Source: Taudactylus pleione (taxonomy: Eukaryota > Chordata > Amphibia > Anura > Myobatrachidae). From it: 64,000 nucleotides of DNA. Below the pieces are notes generated by a model, which was not told where the DNA came from, made no database searches, and saw only the letters and a program-made list of their open reading frames with translations. Positions within the stretch are counted from its first letter, which is position 1. Every line of letters begins with the position of its first letter. The position numbers and the translations under genes were made by a program. Of this stretch, positions 11,798 to 20,350 are shown in pieces. Location of the stretch: the NCBI GenBank assembly GCA_031769625.1, contig JAUIMM010000200.1, forward strand, positions 53,032,001-53,096,000. Direction: 5' to 3'.

Positions 11798-11842
<45 letters not shown>
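11798..11842. repeat. TA dinucleotide microsatellite
   Basis: About 20 TA units directly beyond the right end of the hAT relic. Confidence 0.95.
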
Positions 11843-11844
<2 letters not shown>

Positions 11845-11849
11845 GATAC

Positions 11850-12245
11850 AATCATTCTTCAGTTTTTTTGTGGAATGCAAGTAAAGAATTTTAGTTTTAA
11901 ATTATGTTACTGGATGGACATTGTATCTTATATGTAGCTCAATGAATAAGTGACAAAAAGAATTGCATTCCAAAACCCATAAACCATTGTTTTAATACTG
12001 AACCCTGATTACATTAAGGGTTTACTCATTTAAAAAAGGTCTATCTAAATCAGTGCTAGTTTTTTCCATTATAAGCCTTGACCATCTCATTGAGAATAGG
12101 ATATCCTTTAATGTGACAATAGTGACATCATTAAGGATTTCTAAGGCTGGCCTTCAAATGCATCCAATGTACAGATTTTGCATTCAGGCAGTGTGCTTCT
12201 CATATTGGTCTATTGATCACTGTTTTTGGGACTGTTTCAACCTGG
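11850..12245. other. No recognised feature
   Basis: Unique AT-rich sequence. The short plus-strand open frame has no family resemblance. Confidence 0.4.
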
Positions 12246-12246
12246 T

Positions 12247-12534
12247 TGGGTATGATATCCTGGTGGTCAGGATGCCTCTGTTCAGAATACCGACAGCGGC
12301 ATCCCGACAGTCAGAATCCCAACAGCTATAACGAAAGAAGGAAAGACTAACCCTTACCCCTAACCCTCCCTCCCTCCCTGGCGCCTAACCCTAACCTCCC
12401 GCCTAGTGCCTAAAGATAACCTCCCCCTCCCCGCAACCTAAACCTAACACTTCCACCCCGGTATCTAAACCTAACTGCCCCTCCTAGTGCCTAAACCTAA
12501 CCTTCCCCTCCCCGCACCATAAATCTAATCCTCT
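12247..12534 (+). mobile_element. Left half of an old repeat split by hAT-A
   Basis: Starts near GGGTATGATATCCTGGTGGT and contains CCGACAGCGGCATCCCGACA, then degenerate CCTAACCCT-like runs. It resumes after hAT-A at 19,607 with the same CCTAACCCTCCCCCT motifs and ends near 19,795 with an inverted counterpart (GGTGCCGGGATCCCGACGCT). The telomere-like CCTAA runs belong to this repeat family, not to a telomere. Confidence 0.65.
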
Positions 12535-12542
12535 CCCCTAGT
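12535..12542. repeat. hAT-A target duplication, left copy
   Basis: CCCCTAGT, repeated exactly at 19,599-19,606 on the other side of hAT-A. Eight base pairs is the duplication length of hAT elements. Confidence 0.85.
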
Positions 12543-12663
12543 CAGGGCCAGATTAAGGCTTGTGGGGGCCCTGGGCCAGCTAAGTTGTGGGGGCCCCCAC
12601 CAACCAACATGGAGCCTACCCTCCCTCCCCGCCAAATATAGCCTACGCCCCTGATTACTTAAA

Positions 12664-12842
12664 ACTTTAAGCATGCACACACACATACATATATATAATA
12701 TTTCTAATATATATATAGCAAACATATATATTATATATAACAGACACACTTATGCTGCTCATAAACGGTGCGATATAGCAGCCGATCCAACGGATTGGTA
12801 CAATATCACTATACACACAAACACATACATACACATATATAC
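12664..12842. repeat. CA/TA-rich microsatellite in hAT-A
   Basis: Alternating ACACATACAT and ATATAT runs; hAT-B inserted into the right end of it. Confidence 0.85.
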
Positions 12843-12980
12843 TAGGGGTGAGCGGGTTCGGATTTCTGAAATCCGAACCCCCCCGAGCCCCCCCGATCCG
12901 AGACTTTTCCCGCCTGACTCGGATCTGAAATCGAGGCAAAACGTCATCATCTCGCCTTCCGGATTTCGCAGATTTTGGAT

Positions 12981-12990
12981 TCTATATAAG
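12981..12990 (+). promoter_or_regulatory. TATA-box-like sequence of hAT-B
   Basis: TCTATATAAGG lies about 140 bp inside the left end of hAT-B, downstream of a GC-rich palindromic section. Position and sequence fit a TATA promoter for the hAT transcript. This is inference. Confidence 0.4.
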
Positions 12991-13104
12991 GTACCCGCAT
13001 CGGCGCCATTTTCTCACTCGGCTGTGGACAGTGAAGAGGGAGGGTGGGAGTTACGGCTGGCTGGGCTGTGTAGTGTAGTGTAGTGTTGTGCTGTGCTGCG
13101 CTGT

Positions 13105-13440
13105 GCTGCTGTTGTCCACAGGGTCTGTGTCCACTCCTCCAAAGTCCATAGGGGCTGGCTGTGTTGTGCTGTGCTGCTGTTGTCCATAGGGGCTGTGTCC
13201 ACTCCTCCAAAGTCCATAGGGGCTGGCTGTGTTGTGCTGTGCTGCTGTTGTCCATAGGGGCTGTGTCCACTCCTCCAAAGTCCATAGGGGCTTGCTGTGT
13301 TGTGCTGTGCTGCTGTTGTCCATAGGGGCTGTGTCCACTCCTCCAAAGTCCATAGGGGCTGGCTGGGCTGTGTTGTGCAGTCAGTTGTCCATAGGGGCTG
13401 TGTCCACTCCAAAGTCCTGTGCAGTGTCCCAGTCCTAAAG
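13105..13440. repeat. 68-bp tandem array in hAT-B
   Basis: TGTCCATAGG recurs at 13,181, 13,249 and 13,317, giving a 68-bp period with about four full units and degenerate ends. Units contain TCCACTCCTCCAAAGTCCAT. Long repetitive open frames on both strands (for example PLWTLEEWTQ repeats) are by-products of the unit. Confidence 0.9.
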
Positions 13441-13469
13441 GGGTGCTGTAGTGTTGTCCAGGGGGTGCT

Positions 13470-14510
13470 CTGTCCATCAGGGGTGCTCCCCCCAAGTGCA
13501 AAAGAAAAAATTTCTGTGTTTGTGAATTGTGTGCGCAGTAGCCACACGTGTATCAACAAAGTAGCGTCAAGCATGCGACTGTGTCATAAGTAAAGGACCG
13601 GCTGGCTCGTCCGTTAAAGGGTGCTGTAACCCCCAAAGTGCACTCCAAACAAAATAAAAAAATATTTTCTGTGTTTGTGAATTGTGTGCACTGTGGTTGC
13701 AGGTGCATCAACAAAGGAGCAGCGCCAAGCGTGCGCCTGTGTCCCATAAGTAAAGGGCCAGCAGGCTTGTCTGTTAAAGGGTGTTGTAACCCCCAAAGTG
13801 CACTCTAAAAAAAATAAAAATATATATTTTTTGTGTTTGTGAATTGTGTGCGCAATAGCCGCATGTGCATCAACAAAGTAGCGCCAAGCGTGCGCCTGTG
13901 TCATAAGTAAAGGGCCGGCTGGCTTGACCATTAAAGGGTGCTGTAACCCCCAAAGTGCACTCCAAACAAAATAGAAAAATATTTTCTGTTTGTGAATTGT
14001 TTGCACTGTGGCTGCACGTGCATCAACAAAGGAGCAGCGCCAAGCCTGTGTCCTGTGTCCCATAAGTCTGTTAACGGGTGGTGTAACCCCCAAAGTGCAC
14101 TCCACAAAAAATAAACAATTCTTTTTTTTCTGTGTTTGTGTGCGAAATGTATGCGCAGTAGCCGCACGTGCATCAACACAGCAGCAGCGCCAAGCATGCA
14201 CCTGGGTCATAAGTCAAGAGCCGGTTTGGACATCTGGTCTGGACTGAAGGACGCTGTAACCCCCAAAGTGCACTCCAAAAAAATTCTTCTTTTTTTTCTG
14301 TCTTTGTGAATTGTGTGGGCTGTAGCTGCACCTGCATCCTCAAAGCAGCAGCGACAAGCATGCGTCTGTCTGTTAAAGGGTGGTGTAACCCTCAAAGTGC
14401 GCTCCACAAAAAATAAAAAAATCCTTTTTTTTCTGTCTTTGTGAATTGTGTGGGCTGTAGCCGCACCTGCATCCTCAAAGCAGCGACAAGCGTGCGTCTG
14501 TCAAAGGATT
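13470..14510. repeat. ~130-170-bp tandem array in hAT-B
   Basis: About seven units, each with GTAACCCCCAAAGTGCACTC, an A-rich run, TTTCTGTGTTTGTGAATTGT, GCACGTGCATCAACA and AGCGCCAAGCGTGCG. Unit starts are near 13,480, 13,618, 13,779, 13,936, 14,077, 14,249 and 14,378, so the length varies from about 130 to 172 bp. It is non-coding. Confidence 0.88.
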
Positions 14511-14580
14511 ACATCAGTGACAGCATCCAAGTAGGCATGTCAGACAGTCCATACCTGTACGGGCAGGAAAAAGAGGCAAT

Positions 14581-14907
14581 TTGGAGGCCCCTGTACAAAC
14601 TGGCTCTATTTTACCTGAGTTGCCCCCCTCCAGTGTGTACTCCGAAAGAGTGTTTAGTGCAGCCGGGAACCTTGTCAGCGAAAGGCGTAGGAGGTTGCTT
14701 CCACAAAATGTGGAGAAGATGATGTTCATAAAAATGAATTATCAACTCTTCCAGGGAGACCAGCCTCCAGAACATACAGAGGGACCTCTGGTGGTGGATT
14801 CCAGCGGGGACGAATTAATACTCTGTGAGGATGAGGATGTACACAACACTGAAGAGGGTGAGGAATCGGTGAATGAGGAGGATGAGGACGACATCTTGCC
14901 TCCGTAG
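14581..14907 (+). pseudogene. hAT transposase C-terminal (dimerisation) remnant
   Basis: Translation includes SVYSERVFSAAGNLVSERRR followed by RLLPQNVEKMMFIKMN. This is the hAT dimerisation block (family pattern S-ERVFS-AGN-VS--R-RL-PENV). An acidic tail (EDEDVHNTEEGEESVNEEDE) follows, ending at a stop at 14,905. No upstream catalytic domain is present, because the tandem arrays directly precede it. It may be a retained terminal exon of the parent autonomous element. Confidence 0.85.
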
Positions 14908-14962
14908 AGCCAGTTTGTGCAGGGACAGATTAATTGCCAGCTTGTTTTGTGGGGGCCCAAAC

Positions 14963-15020
14963 GAACCAATCATTTCAGCCACAGTCGTGTGGCAGACCCT
15001 GGCGCTGAAATGATTGGTTT
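14963..15020. repeat. Hairpin in hAT-B 3' UTR
   Basis: AACCAATCATTTCAGC and GCTGAAATGATTGGTT form a 16-bp perfect inverted repeat with a spacer of about 25 bp, just after the coding remnant. It could be a transcript 3' structure. Confidence 0.7.
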
Positions 15021-15527
15021 GTTTAAGTGTGCATGTCCTGTTTATACAACATATCCCAAGGACAATTCCATCTTGCACCTCTTTTTTTTCTTTGCATTAT
15101 GTACTGTTTGGGGCCTAGTTTTTCAAACTGCCATCCTGTCTGCCACTGCAGTGTCACTCCTAGATGGGCCACGTGTTTGTGCCGCCCACTCATGTCGCTT
15201 AGCATAGTCATCCAGCTACCTCGGTGCAACCTTTTGGACATAAAAACACTATTGTGAGGTGTTCAGAATAGACTGGAAATGAGTGGAAATTAAGGTTATT
15301 GAGGTTAATAATAGCATAGGAGCAGAAAAACCAACACATTCTGTGATTTTAGCTGTTTTTATGCTTTTTTTAAAAAAAATACAGATCCAAAACACAAAAC
15401 CCAGAACCCAAAACACGGAAGGGTGGTTTTGGCAAAACCAATCCAGATCGAAAACACGAAGAAAGATCCAGATCCAAAACCAAAACACAAAACATGAAAG
15501 TGGCCGGTGCATACTGCTAATATATAC

Positions 15528-15688
15528 ACACTAACACGTACACAGTATACACACACTAACACATACTGTATATACAATAACACATACACAGTATATACAC
15601 TCTAACACATACTGTATATACAATAACACATTCACATATATACACATAATCACATATGTACACACTAACACATACTGTATATACAATA

Positions 15689-15734
<46 letters not shown>
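15528..15734. repeat. CACTAACACATA / TA microsatellite
   Basis: Repeats of ACACTAACACATACTGTATA, then a pure TA run that borders PLE2 on the left. PLE2 is bordered by TA runs on both sides. Confidence 0.9.
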
Positions 15735-15739
<5 letters not shown>

Positions 15740-15882
15740 GGGTTCAGGAAAGGACCGGCACTCGTAGTATCAAACAGGAAAAAGATTGGGTGCCCTCAGT
15801 GCACATGTAATACACCAACGAGAAGAAGAACTGCGGCACTCCAAGATGCTGTACAAAAAGGTATGTATTTGGCAATATGCTT

Positions 15883-15917
15883 GCCGACGTTTCAGAGCAA
15901 GGCTCTTTTATCAAGGC
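15883..15917 (-). ncRNA. Hammerhead-like motif, PLE2 left copy
   Basis: Mirror of 19,200-19,234 and identical to it. See that entry for the structure. Confidence 0.5.
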
Positions 15918-16055
15918 AGCCAAATATAAAGTTAACACATCAATAATGAGAAACATAGTAAACAGACAACACTCACCTTATATAGGGAGTGAAAGACACT
16001 GGTCTGAAGCAGACCGAGGAAGACGCGCCCATGCCGTCGCCGGGTCCCACCGCGA

Positions 16056-16091
16056 TGACGTCAGTCCGCCGCGACGAGGTTGCTAAGCAAC
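16056..16091 (-). promoter_or_regulatory. CRE plus X-box module 1, PLE2 left arm
   Basis: TGACGTCA (16,056-16,063, perfect CRE) and GTTGCTAAGCAAC (16,079-16,091, a perfect palindromic RFX X-box) lie 15 bp apart in the UTR. The mirrored pair is at 19,026-19,061. CREB/ATF and RFX are the known binders of such sites; binding here is inference. Confidence 0.6.
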
Positions 16092-16125
16092 TGTACCTGA
16101 CTCCAGAGGCCAGGACTCGTCGCGA

Positions 16126-16161
16126 TGACGTCAGACCACCGCGACGGGGTAACTAGGCAAC
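16126..16161 (-). promoter_or_regulatory. CRE plus X-box module 2, PLE2 left arm
   Basis: TGACGTCA (16,126-16,133) and GTAACTAGGCAAC (16,149-16,161, an X-box variant), with exactly the spacing of module 1 and offset from it by 70 bp. The mirrored pair is at 18,956-18,991. Confidence 0.55.
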
Positions 16162-16591
16162 GGCTGCGGGACACTAAGGCGTCTCCCCGGTCCGCTATAC
16201 AGACCCGGGTGAACACAGCCCAAACAATACACAGTATATAGCGGCATATTGCTATGAATGGAGCTTGACCGACATATATAGGATACAGCAAGATAAAGGC
16301 AATAGAAAGTCCCACTAAGATGCAAAACATGCAATTGTATACCACTCAATGCATAACTGCCAAAATTCCAACAATGCCAATGTGGGCAACTCAGGGGTCT
16401 CCAAACCAACGCCTATAACAATGTAATAAATTGTGTATGAAATACTACATATAGGTACACTCATCAGAATACTCAAAGGTATGTCTGATGAACGCTGAGC
16501 TACACAATTCAAAGGTAATAACATATGAAATGCAATAATGTGGACATGAGTCCAAAAATTGGGAGACATAACCGCAAAAGTAGAGGCATGT

Positions 16592-17971
16592 TTATAAAGA
16601 ATTCCAGTTAATCTTTTCATTGAGTCCCTGGGGTGCGATAGTTCCCAGACAGTAAATCCACCGTGCCTCTAGGCGCAAAAGTTTATTTTCACGGTCGCCA
16701 CCTCTGATGGAATCAGGTACATGGTCTATTACCATGTGTTTGAGAGAAGATAGTGTATGACCAGCTTCCAAAAAGTGGCGGGCTACAGGTTGATCTGTAG
16801 AACCCCTGTTCAACGCAAGTTTGATGGCTGAGCGATGCAGAGCCATCCTTTCTCTGATGGTTCTGATCGTTTTACCGATATAGTAGAGACCGCATGGGCA
16901 CGTAATCACATAAATAGCAAACGACGACAGGCAGTTCAACACAAAGCGAATAGCATATTTTTTGTCTTTGTGTGGATGCTTGAAAAAGGTGCCTGTTTGC
17001 ATGTTCTGGCAGGTGGTACAATGAAGACATTTATAGCAACCTGGTTGCCTCTGTAGAAAAGTGGTCAATGGACGATCCAATTTGGTAAATCCAGTGATGT
17101 CTGTGTGTACCACTATATCACGTATATTGCGTCCCCTAGTATAACATGCCATTGGTCTTTTATTGCGGAGACTAGGTAAATCTTTATCCGTAGATATAAT
17201 GGGCCACAGAGCTCGGCATGCACGTTGAACTACAGGACTAGAAGTCTGGAATCTTTGTTTCCAGGGAATGATGTCCCTCTGGGGTTTGGTCGATGGATGA
17301 AGCAGGTCATCTCTGGGAATTTGAAGTACCTCGTCTTTTAGACGTTTTAACATCCCCAGGTCATACCCTCTGCAGACAAATTTATCTATAATTTTGTCGA
17401 GTTCCATGCGGGTATTTAAGGGGTGACTTGATATTCTTGAAACTCTGAGCATCTGTGATTTAGGGAGACCCTGTTTGAGTGGTTTAAGATGATGACTACT
17501 AGCCAAGAGAAGTGTATTACGATCTGTAGCTTTACTAAACACACTCGTGTGAATATGTCCATGGTCAACTGTCACTTGAACGTCGAGGTAACTAACGGTG
17601 TTCCTACTGTATAAGTAGGTTAACTTAATTGGAGAGTTCCGGCTGTTGATATGTAGCATCAGCTTTTTAAGAGCTTCCTCACCCCCCGTCCATAGCAGGA
17701 ACAGATCATCGATATATCTGCAATACATCAAAATGGCGCCCGAAGTGATGGTGTCATCGAAGAACATATGTTGTTCTTCTTCAAACATATAAATGTTTGC
17801 ATAAGAAGGGGCCACATTGCTGCCCATGGCACAGCCACGGAGCTGTTGGTAAAAGGCTCCGTCGTGCAGGAAGTAATTCCAGGTGAGTGTGAGTTGTAGG
17901 AGAGTCATGAAGAGGTCAATATCAATGTTCGGAACTTGTTCCTTAAGTAAAAAGTTACGTGTTGCTGCCAT
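16592..17971 (-). CDS. Penelope-like RT (partial) plus GIY-YIG endonuclease
   Basis: Open for 459 codons with no stop. It lacks the RT N-terminal fingers, because the frame begins at the inversion junction. In order: HDGAFYQQLRGCAMGSNVAP (about residues 36-55, conserved RT block), CRYIDDLFLLW (about 84-94, intact YxDD catalytic box), the thumb region, a Cys-rich linker with CYKCLHCTTCQNMQ (about 316-329), and GIY-YIG with CPCGLYYIGKTIRTIRERMA (about 367-386). The end is WIYCLGTIAPQGLNEKINWN and two further residues. Family role: target-primed reverse transcription with the nuclease nicking DNA. Full-length family members are several hundred residues longer, so this copy cannot make a whole protein. 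The first ATG is fortuitous. Confidence 0.88.
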   Translation of the reverse strand: MAATRNFLLKEQVPNIDIDLFMTLLQLTLTWNYFLHDGAFYQQLRGCAMGSNVAPSYANIYMFEEEQHMFFDDTITSGAILMYCRYIDDLFLLWTGGEEALKKLMLHINSRNSPIKLTYLYSRNTVSYLDVQVTVDHGHIHTSVFSKATDRNTLLLASSHHLKPLKQGLPKSQMLRVSRISSHPLNTRMELDKIIDKFVCRGYDLGMLKRLKDEVLQIPRDDLLHPSTKPQRDIIPWKQRFQTSSPVVQRACRALWPIISTDKDLPSLRNKRPMACYTRGRNIRDIVVHTDITGFTKLDRPLTTFLQRQPGCYKCLHCTTCQNMQTGTFFKHPHKDKKYAIRFVLNCLSSFAIYVITCPCGLYYIGKTIRTIRERMALHRSAIKLALNRGSTDQPVARHFLEAGHTLSSLKHMVIDHVPDSIRGGDRENKLLRLEARWIYCLGTIAPQGLNEKINWNSL

Positions 17972-18525
17972 GTTATACTAGGGGACGCAATATACGTGAT
18001 ATAGTGGTACACACAGACATCACTGGATTTACCAAATTGGATCGTCCATTGACCACTTTTCTACAGAGGCAACCAGGTTGCTATAAATGTCTTCATTGTA
18101 CCACCTGCCAGAACATGCAAACAGGCACCTTTTTCAAGCATCCACACAAAGACAAAAAATATGCTATTCGCTTTGTGTTGAACTGCCTGTCGTCGTTTGC
18201 TATTTATGTGATTACGTGCCCATGCGGTCTCTACTATATCGGTAAAACGATCAGAACCATCAGAGAAAGGATGGCTCTGCATCGCTCAGCCATCAAACTT
18301 GCGTTGAACAGGGGTTCTACAGATCAACCTGTAGCCCGCCACTTTTTGGAAGCTGGTCATACACTATCTTCTCTCAAACACATGGTAATAGACCATGTAC
18401 CTGATTCCATCAGAGGTGGCGACCGTGAAAATAAACTTTTGCGCCTAGAGGCACGGTGGATTTACTGTCTGGGAACTATCGCACCCCAGGGACTCAATGA
18501 AAAGATTAACTGGAATTCTTTATAA
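17969..18525 (+). pseudogene. Penelope-like C-terminal half, truncated duplicate
   Basis: Identical at protein level to the last 184 residues or so of the minus-strand frame: it starts CYTRGRNIRDIVVH and includes the Cys-rich linker and the whole GIY-YIG domain. It has no RT domain and no natural start. It ends at the same stop as its partner. Confidence 0.9.
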
Positions 18526-18955
18526 ACATGCCTCTACTTTTGCGGTTATGTCTCCCAATTTTTGGACTCATGTCCACATTATTGCATTTCATATGTTATT
18601 ACCTTTGAATTGTGTAGCTCAGCGTTCATCAGACATACCTTTGAGTATTCTGTTGAGTGTACCTATATGTAGTATTTCATACACAATTTATTACATTGTT
18701 ATAGGCGTTGGTTTGGAGACCCCTGAGTTGCCCACATTGGAATTGTTGGAATTTTGGCAGTTATGCATTGAGTGGTATACAATTGCATGTTTTGCATCTT
18801 AGTGGGACTTTCTATTGCCTTTATCTTGCTGTGTCCTATATATGTCGGTCAAGCTCCATTCATAGCAATATGCCGCTATATACTGTGTATTGTTTGGGCT
18901 GTGTTCACCCGGGTCTGTATAGCGGACCGGGGAGACGCCTTAGTGTCCCGCAGCC

Positions 18956-19061
18956 GTTGCCTAGTTACCCCGTCGCGGTGGTCTGACGTCATCGCGACGA
19001 GTCCTGGCCTCTGGAGTCAGGTACAGTTGCTTAGCAACCTCGTCGCGGCGGACTGACGTCA
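18956..19061 (+). promoter_or_regulatory. CRE/X-box pairs, PLE2 right arm
   Basis: X-box variant 18,956-18,968, CRE 18,984-18,991, X-box 19,026-19,038 and CRE 19,054-19,061, the mirror of the left arm. The surrounding GTCGCGGTGG and GTCGCGGCGG blocks show that the two modules arose by a 70-bp tandem duplication. Confidence 0.6.
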
Positions 19062-19199
19062 TCGCGGTGGGACCCGGCGACGGCATGGGCGCGTCTTCCT
19101 CGGTCTGCTTCAGACCAGTGTCTTTCACTCCCTATATAAGGTGAGTGTTGTCTGTTTACTATGTTTGTCATTATTGATGTGTTAACTTTATATTTGGCT

Positions 19200-19234
19200 G
19201 CCTTGATAAAAGAGCCTTGCTCTGAAACGTCGGC
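19200..19234 (+). ncRNA. Hammerhead-like motif, PLE2 right copy
   Basis: GCC (19,200-19,202) can pair with GGC (19,232-19,234) as stem I. The core box is TTGATAA (19,203-19,209) instead of CTGATGA. Stem II is AGAG (19,211-19,214) with CTCT (19,220-19,223). Then come GAAA (19,224-19,227), ACGT as a self-complementary stem III, and the cleavage triplet GTC (19,229-19,231). The core differs from the consensus at C3 and G8, the two bases that pair in the active fold, and the change to U3 and A8 keeps pairing possible. Whether it cleaves is unknown. Confidence 0.5.
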
Positions 19235-19301
19235 AAGCATATTGCCAAATACATACCTTTTTGTACAGCATCTTGGAGTGCCGCAGTTCTTCTTCTCGTT
19301 G

Positions 19302-19306
<5 letters not shown>

Positions 19307-19340
<34 letters not shown>

Positions 19341-19345
19341 AACAC
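19307..19345. repeat. TA microsatellite right of PLE2
   Basis: A TA run beginning immediately at the end of the right PLE2 arm. Confidence 0.95.
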
Positions 19346-19598
19346 TTACATACACATATAGTACACATACAGTTACATTCTATGCAGCTGCTGCTCATTT
19401 CATTAGGCCCCGCTCCCTCACGTCATAATGCTGCGATGCGTGAGTCATATGGGGGCAGGACTTGTCATGTTGGCTCCGCCCCCACACGATAGAAGAAGGG
19501 AATTGGTCCGTCAGGGTTTTTTTTTAGGTACTCAGAGACCCCCCTGCATACTCTAGTGGTGGGGGTCCCTGTCGCCCCCCCCCCTTAATCCAGCCCTG

Positions 19599-19606
19599 CC
19601 CCTAGT
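19599..19606. repeat. hAT-A target duplication, right copy
   Basis: CCCCTAGT, identical to 12,535-12,542. Confidence 0.85.
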
Positions 19607-19800
19607 GCCTAATCCTAACCCTCCCCCTAACACCTAACCCCGCACCCTAACCCTTCCCCTAATGCCGGATACTTACCTTTGTGATGCCGGTGCCGGGATC
19701 CCGACGCTGTTTGGATTTCAGCGCCGGTATTTCGTCTGTTGGCATCGCACACGTGGGGATGCTGACTACATCCCGTTTCACCTCCTAGTGTATGTAGTAC
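19607..19800 (+). mobile_element. Right half of the old repeat split by hAT-A
   Basis: It resumes the CCTAACCCT-like run broken at 12,534 and ends with GGTGCCGGGATCCCGACGCT and GGTATTTCGTCTGTTGGCAT, which loosely invert the left end of the repeat. Confidence 0.6.
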
Positions 19801-19859
19801 AAGGCAATGTACCAATTGTGGGCTTGCATCTATCCAAAACTAGGAGCCCTTAAACTTAC

Positions 19860-20345
19860 TAGGTATGGATGTAAATATGACTCCTATTTAAACATATGCC
19901 AGTAGAATTTTCAGTATCAATGAAAAACAAATTATTTTATAATTTGGAGATGGAAATTACAAAGAACAACAACAACATGTGAACTTCTCCTGTAATAAGT
20001 TGTTGTGGTTCAGTTCTACCACATGTAAGCCTTGTCCATCGCTGTTTTCATTTTGTTGCTAAATGAAGCTCAACCTTTATGTGACATTTAACCAAAAAAT
20101 AGCAAAAAAAGTAATGATACTGAACTGTGAGGCCACTTGTACAGATGTGTAAATAAATAGACATGTAATGATTTGAATGAGAGTGTGAAATGTACAGACC
20201 CAGTGAAGCGATTAACTAATTGTGGAGGTGTAACAATATACAGTATTAGTACATAACATTAATGTTAAAAACCTGCAACAACAAAAAAAAACTATATAAC
20301 AATTAACTATACAGAGCATATTAATAAGTAATCAGTCTAAATATA
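19860..20345. other. No recognised feature
   Basis: AT-rich unique sequence. No gene or repeat was identified. Confidence 0.4.
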
Positions 20346-20350
20346 AAGAC

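Larger units (their letters stand above)
12843..15519 (+). mobile_element. hAT-B with internal tandem arrays and transposase tail
   Basis: The left end is TAGGGGTGAGCGGGTTCGGA and the right end GGTGCATACTGCTA, flanked by ATATATAC on both sides (12,835-12,842 and 15,520-15,527). The duplication is perfect and 8 bp, though the setting is low-complexity. Inside, in order: palindromic GGATTTCTGAAATCC, a TATA box at 12,981, a 68-bp tandem array, a ~150-bp tandem array, the hAT C-terminal coding remnant (14,581-14,907) and a 3' UTR ending in GGTTTTGG-rich sequence. The N-terminal and catalytic parts of the transposase are absent. Confidence 0.75.
15811..17148 (-). repeat. PLE2 left inverted arm (1,338 bp)
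   Basis: Pairs with 17,969-19,306. It includes the GIY-YIG coding part, UTR, CRE/X-box motifs and hammerhead-like motif. Mismatches seen are near 15,951, 16,282, 16,375 and 16,460. Confidence 0.95.
15735..19306. mobile_element. PLE2: head-to-head inverted Penelope-like pair
   Basis: A minus-strand copy (15,735-17,971) carries the RT C-terminal half plus GIY-YIG and its 3' UTR. A plus-strand copy (17,969-19,306) carries only the GIY-YIG end and UTR. Positions 15,811-17,148 and 17,969-19,306 are reverse complements with constant coordinate sum 35,117 at both ends, so there is no net indel over 1,338 bp. I saw only four mismatches. The 820-bp spacer is RT sequence present once. Both outer sides are TA microsatellite. 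Partial inverted copies next to a longer one are known for Penelope-like elements. Confidence 0.92.
17969..19306 (+). repeat. PLE2 right inverted arm (1,338 bp)
   Basis: Reverse complement of the left arm. It begins at the CATGTTATACTAGGGG junction inside the coding frame and ends at CGTTGGTGTA against a TA run, where the left copy continues for another 76 bp. Confidence 0.95.
12543..19598 (+). mobile_element. hAT-A, non-autonomous, filled with later insertions
   Basis: The ends are CAGGGCCAGATTAAGG and CCTTAATCCAGCCCTG, a 16-bp terminal inverted repeat with one mismatch, flanked by the perfect 8-bp duplication CCCCTAGT. Its own sequence is only about 300 bp at the left and 290 bp at the right, including CA/TA-rich repeats that received hAT-B and PLE2. 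It encodes nothing recognisable. Confidence 0.85.

Noticed and set aside
12340..12540. Telomere-like CCTAACCC runs
   Set aside because: Units are irregular (CCTAACCCT, CCTCCCTCC, CCTAAACCTAAC) and continue in the other half of the same repeat at 19,607; this is a dispersed repeat, not a telomere.
12947..13574. Long repetitive minus-strand open frames (184-186 codons)
   Set aside because: They are translations of the 68-bp tandem array in hAT-B; several frames are open at once and nothing resembles a protein family.
13470..14510. Array of ~150-bp units as a CRISPR
   Set aside because: Repeats are long, directly adjacent and lack unique spacers; the sequence is eukaryotic transposon DNA.
16835..17056. 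Plus-strand frame opposite the PLE2 coding region (and its mirror at 18,061-18,282)
   Set aside because: Antisense shadow of the conserved GIY-YIG frame.
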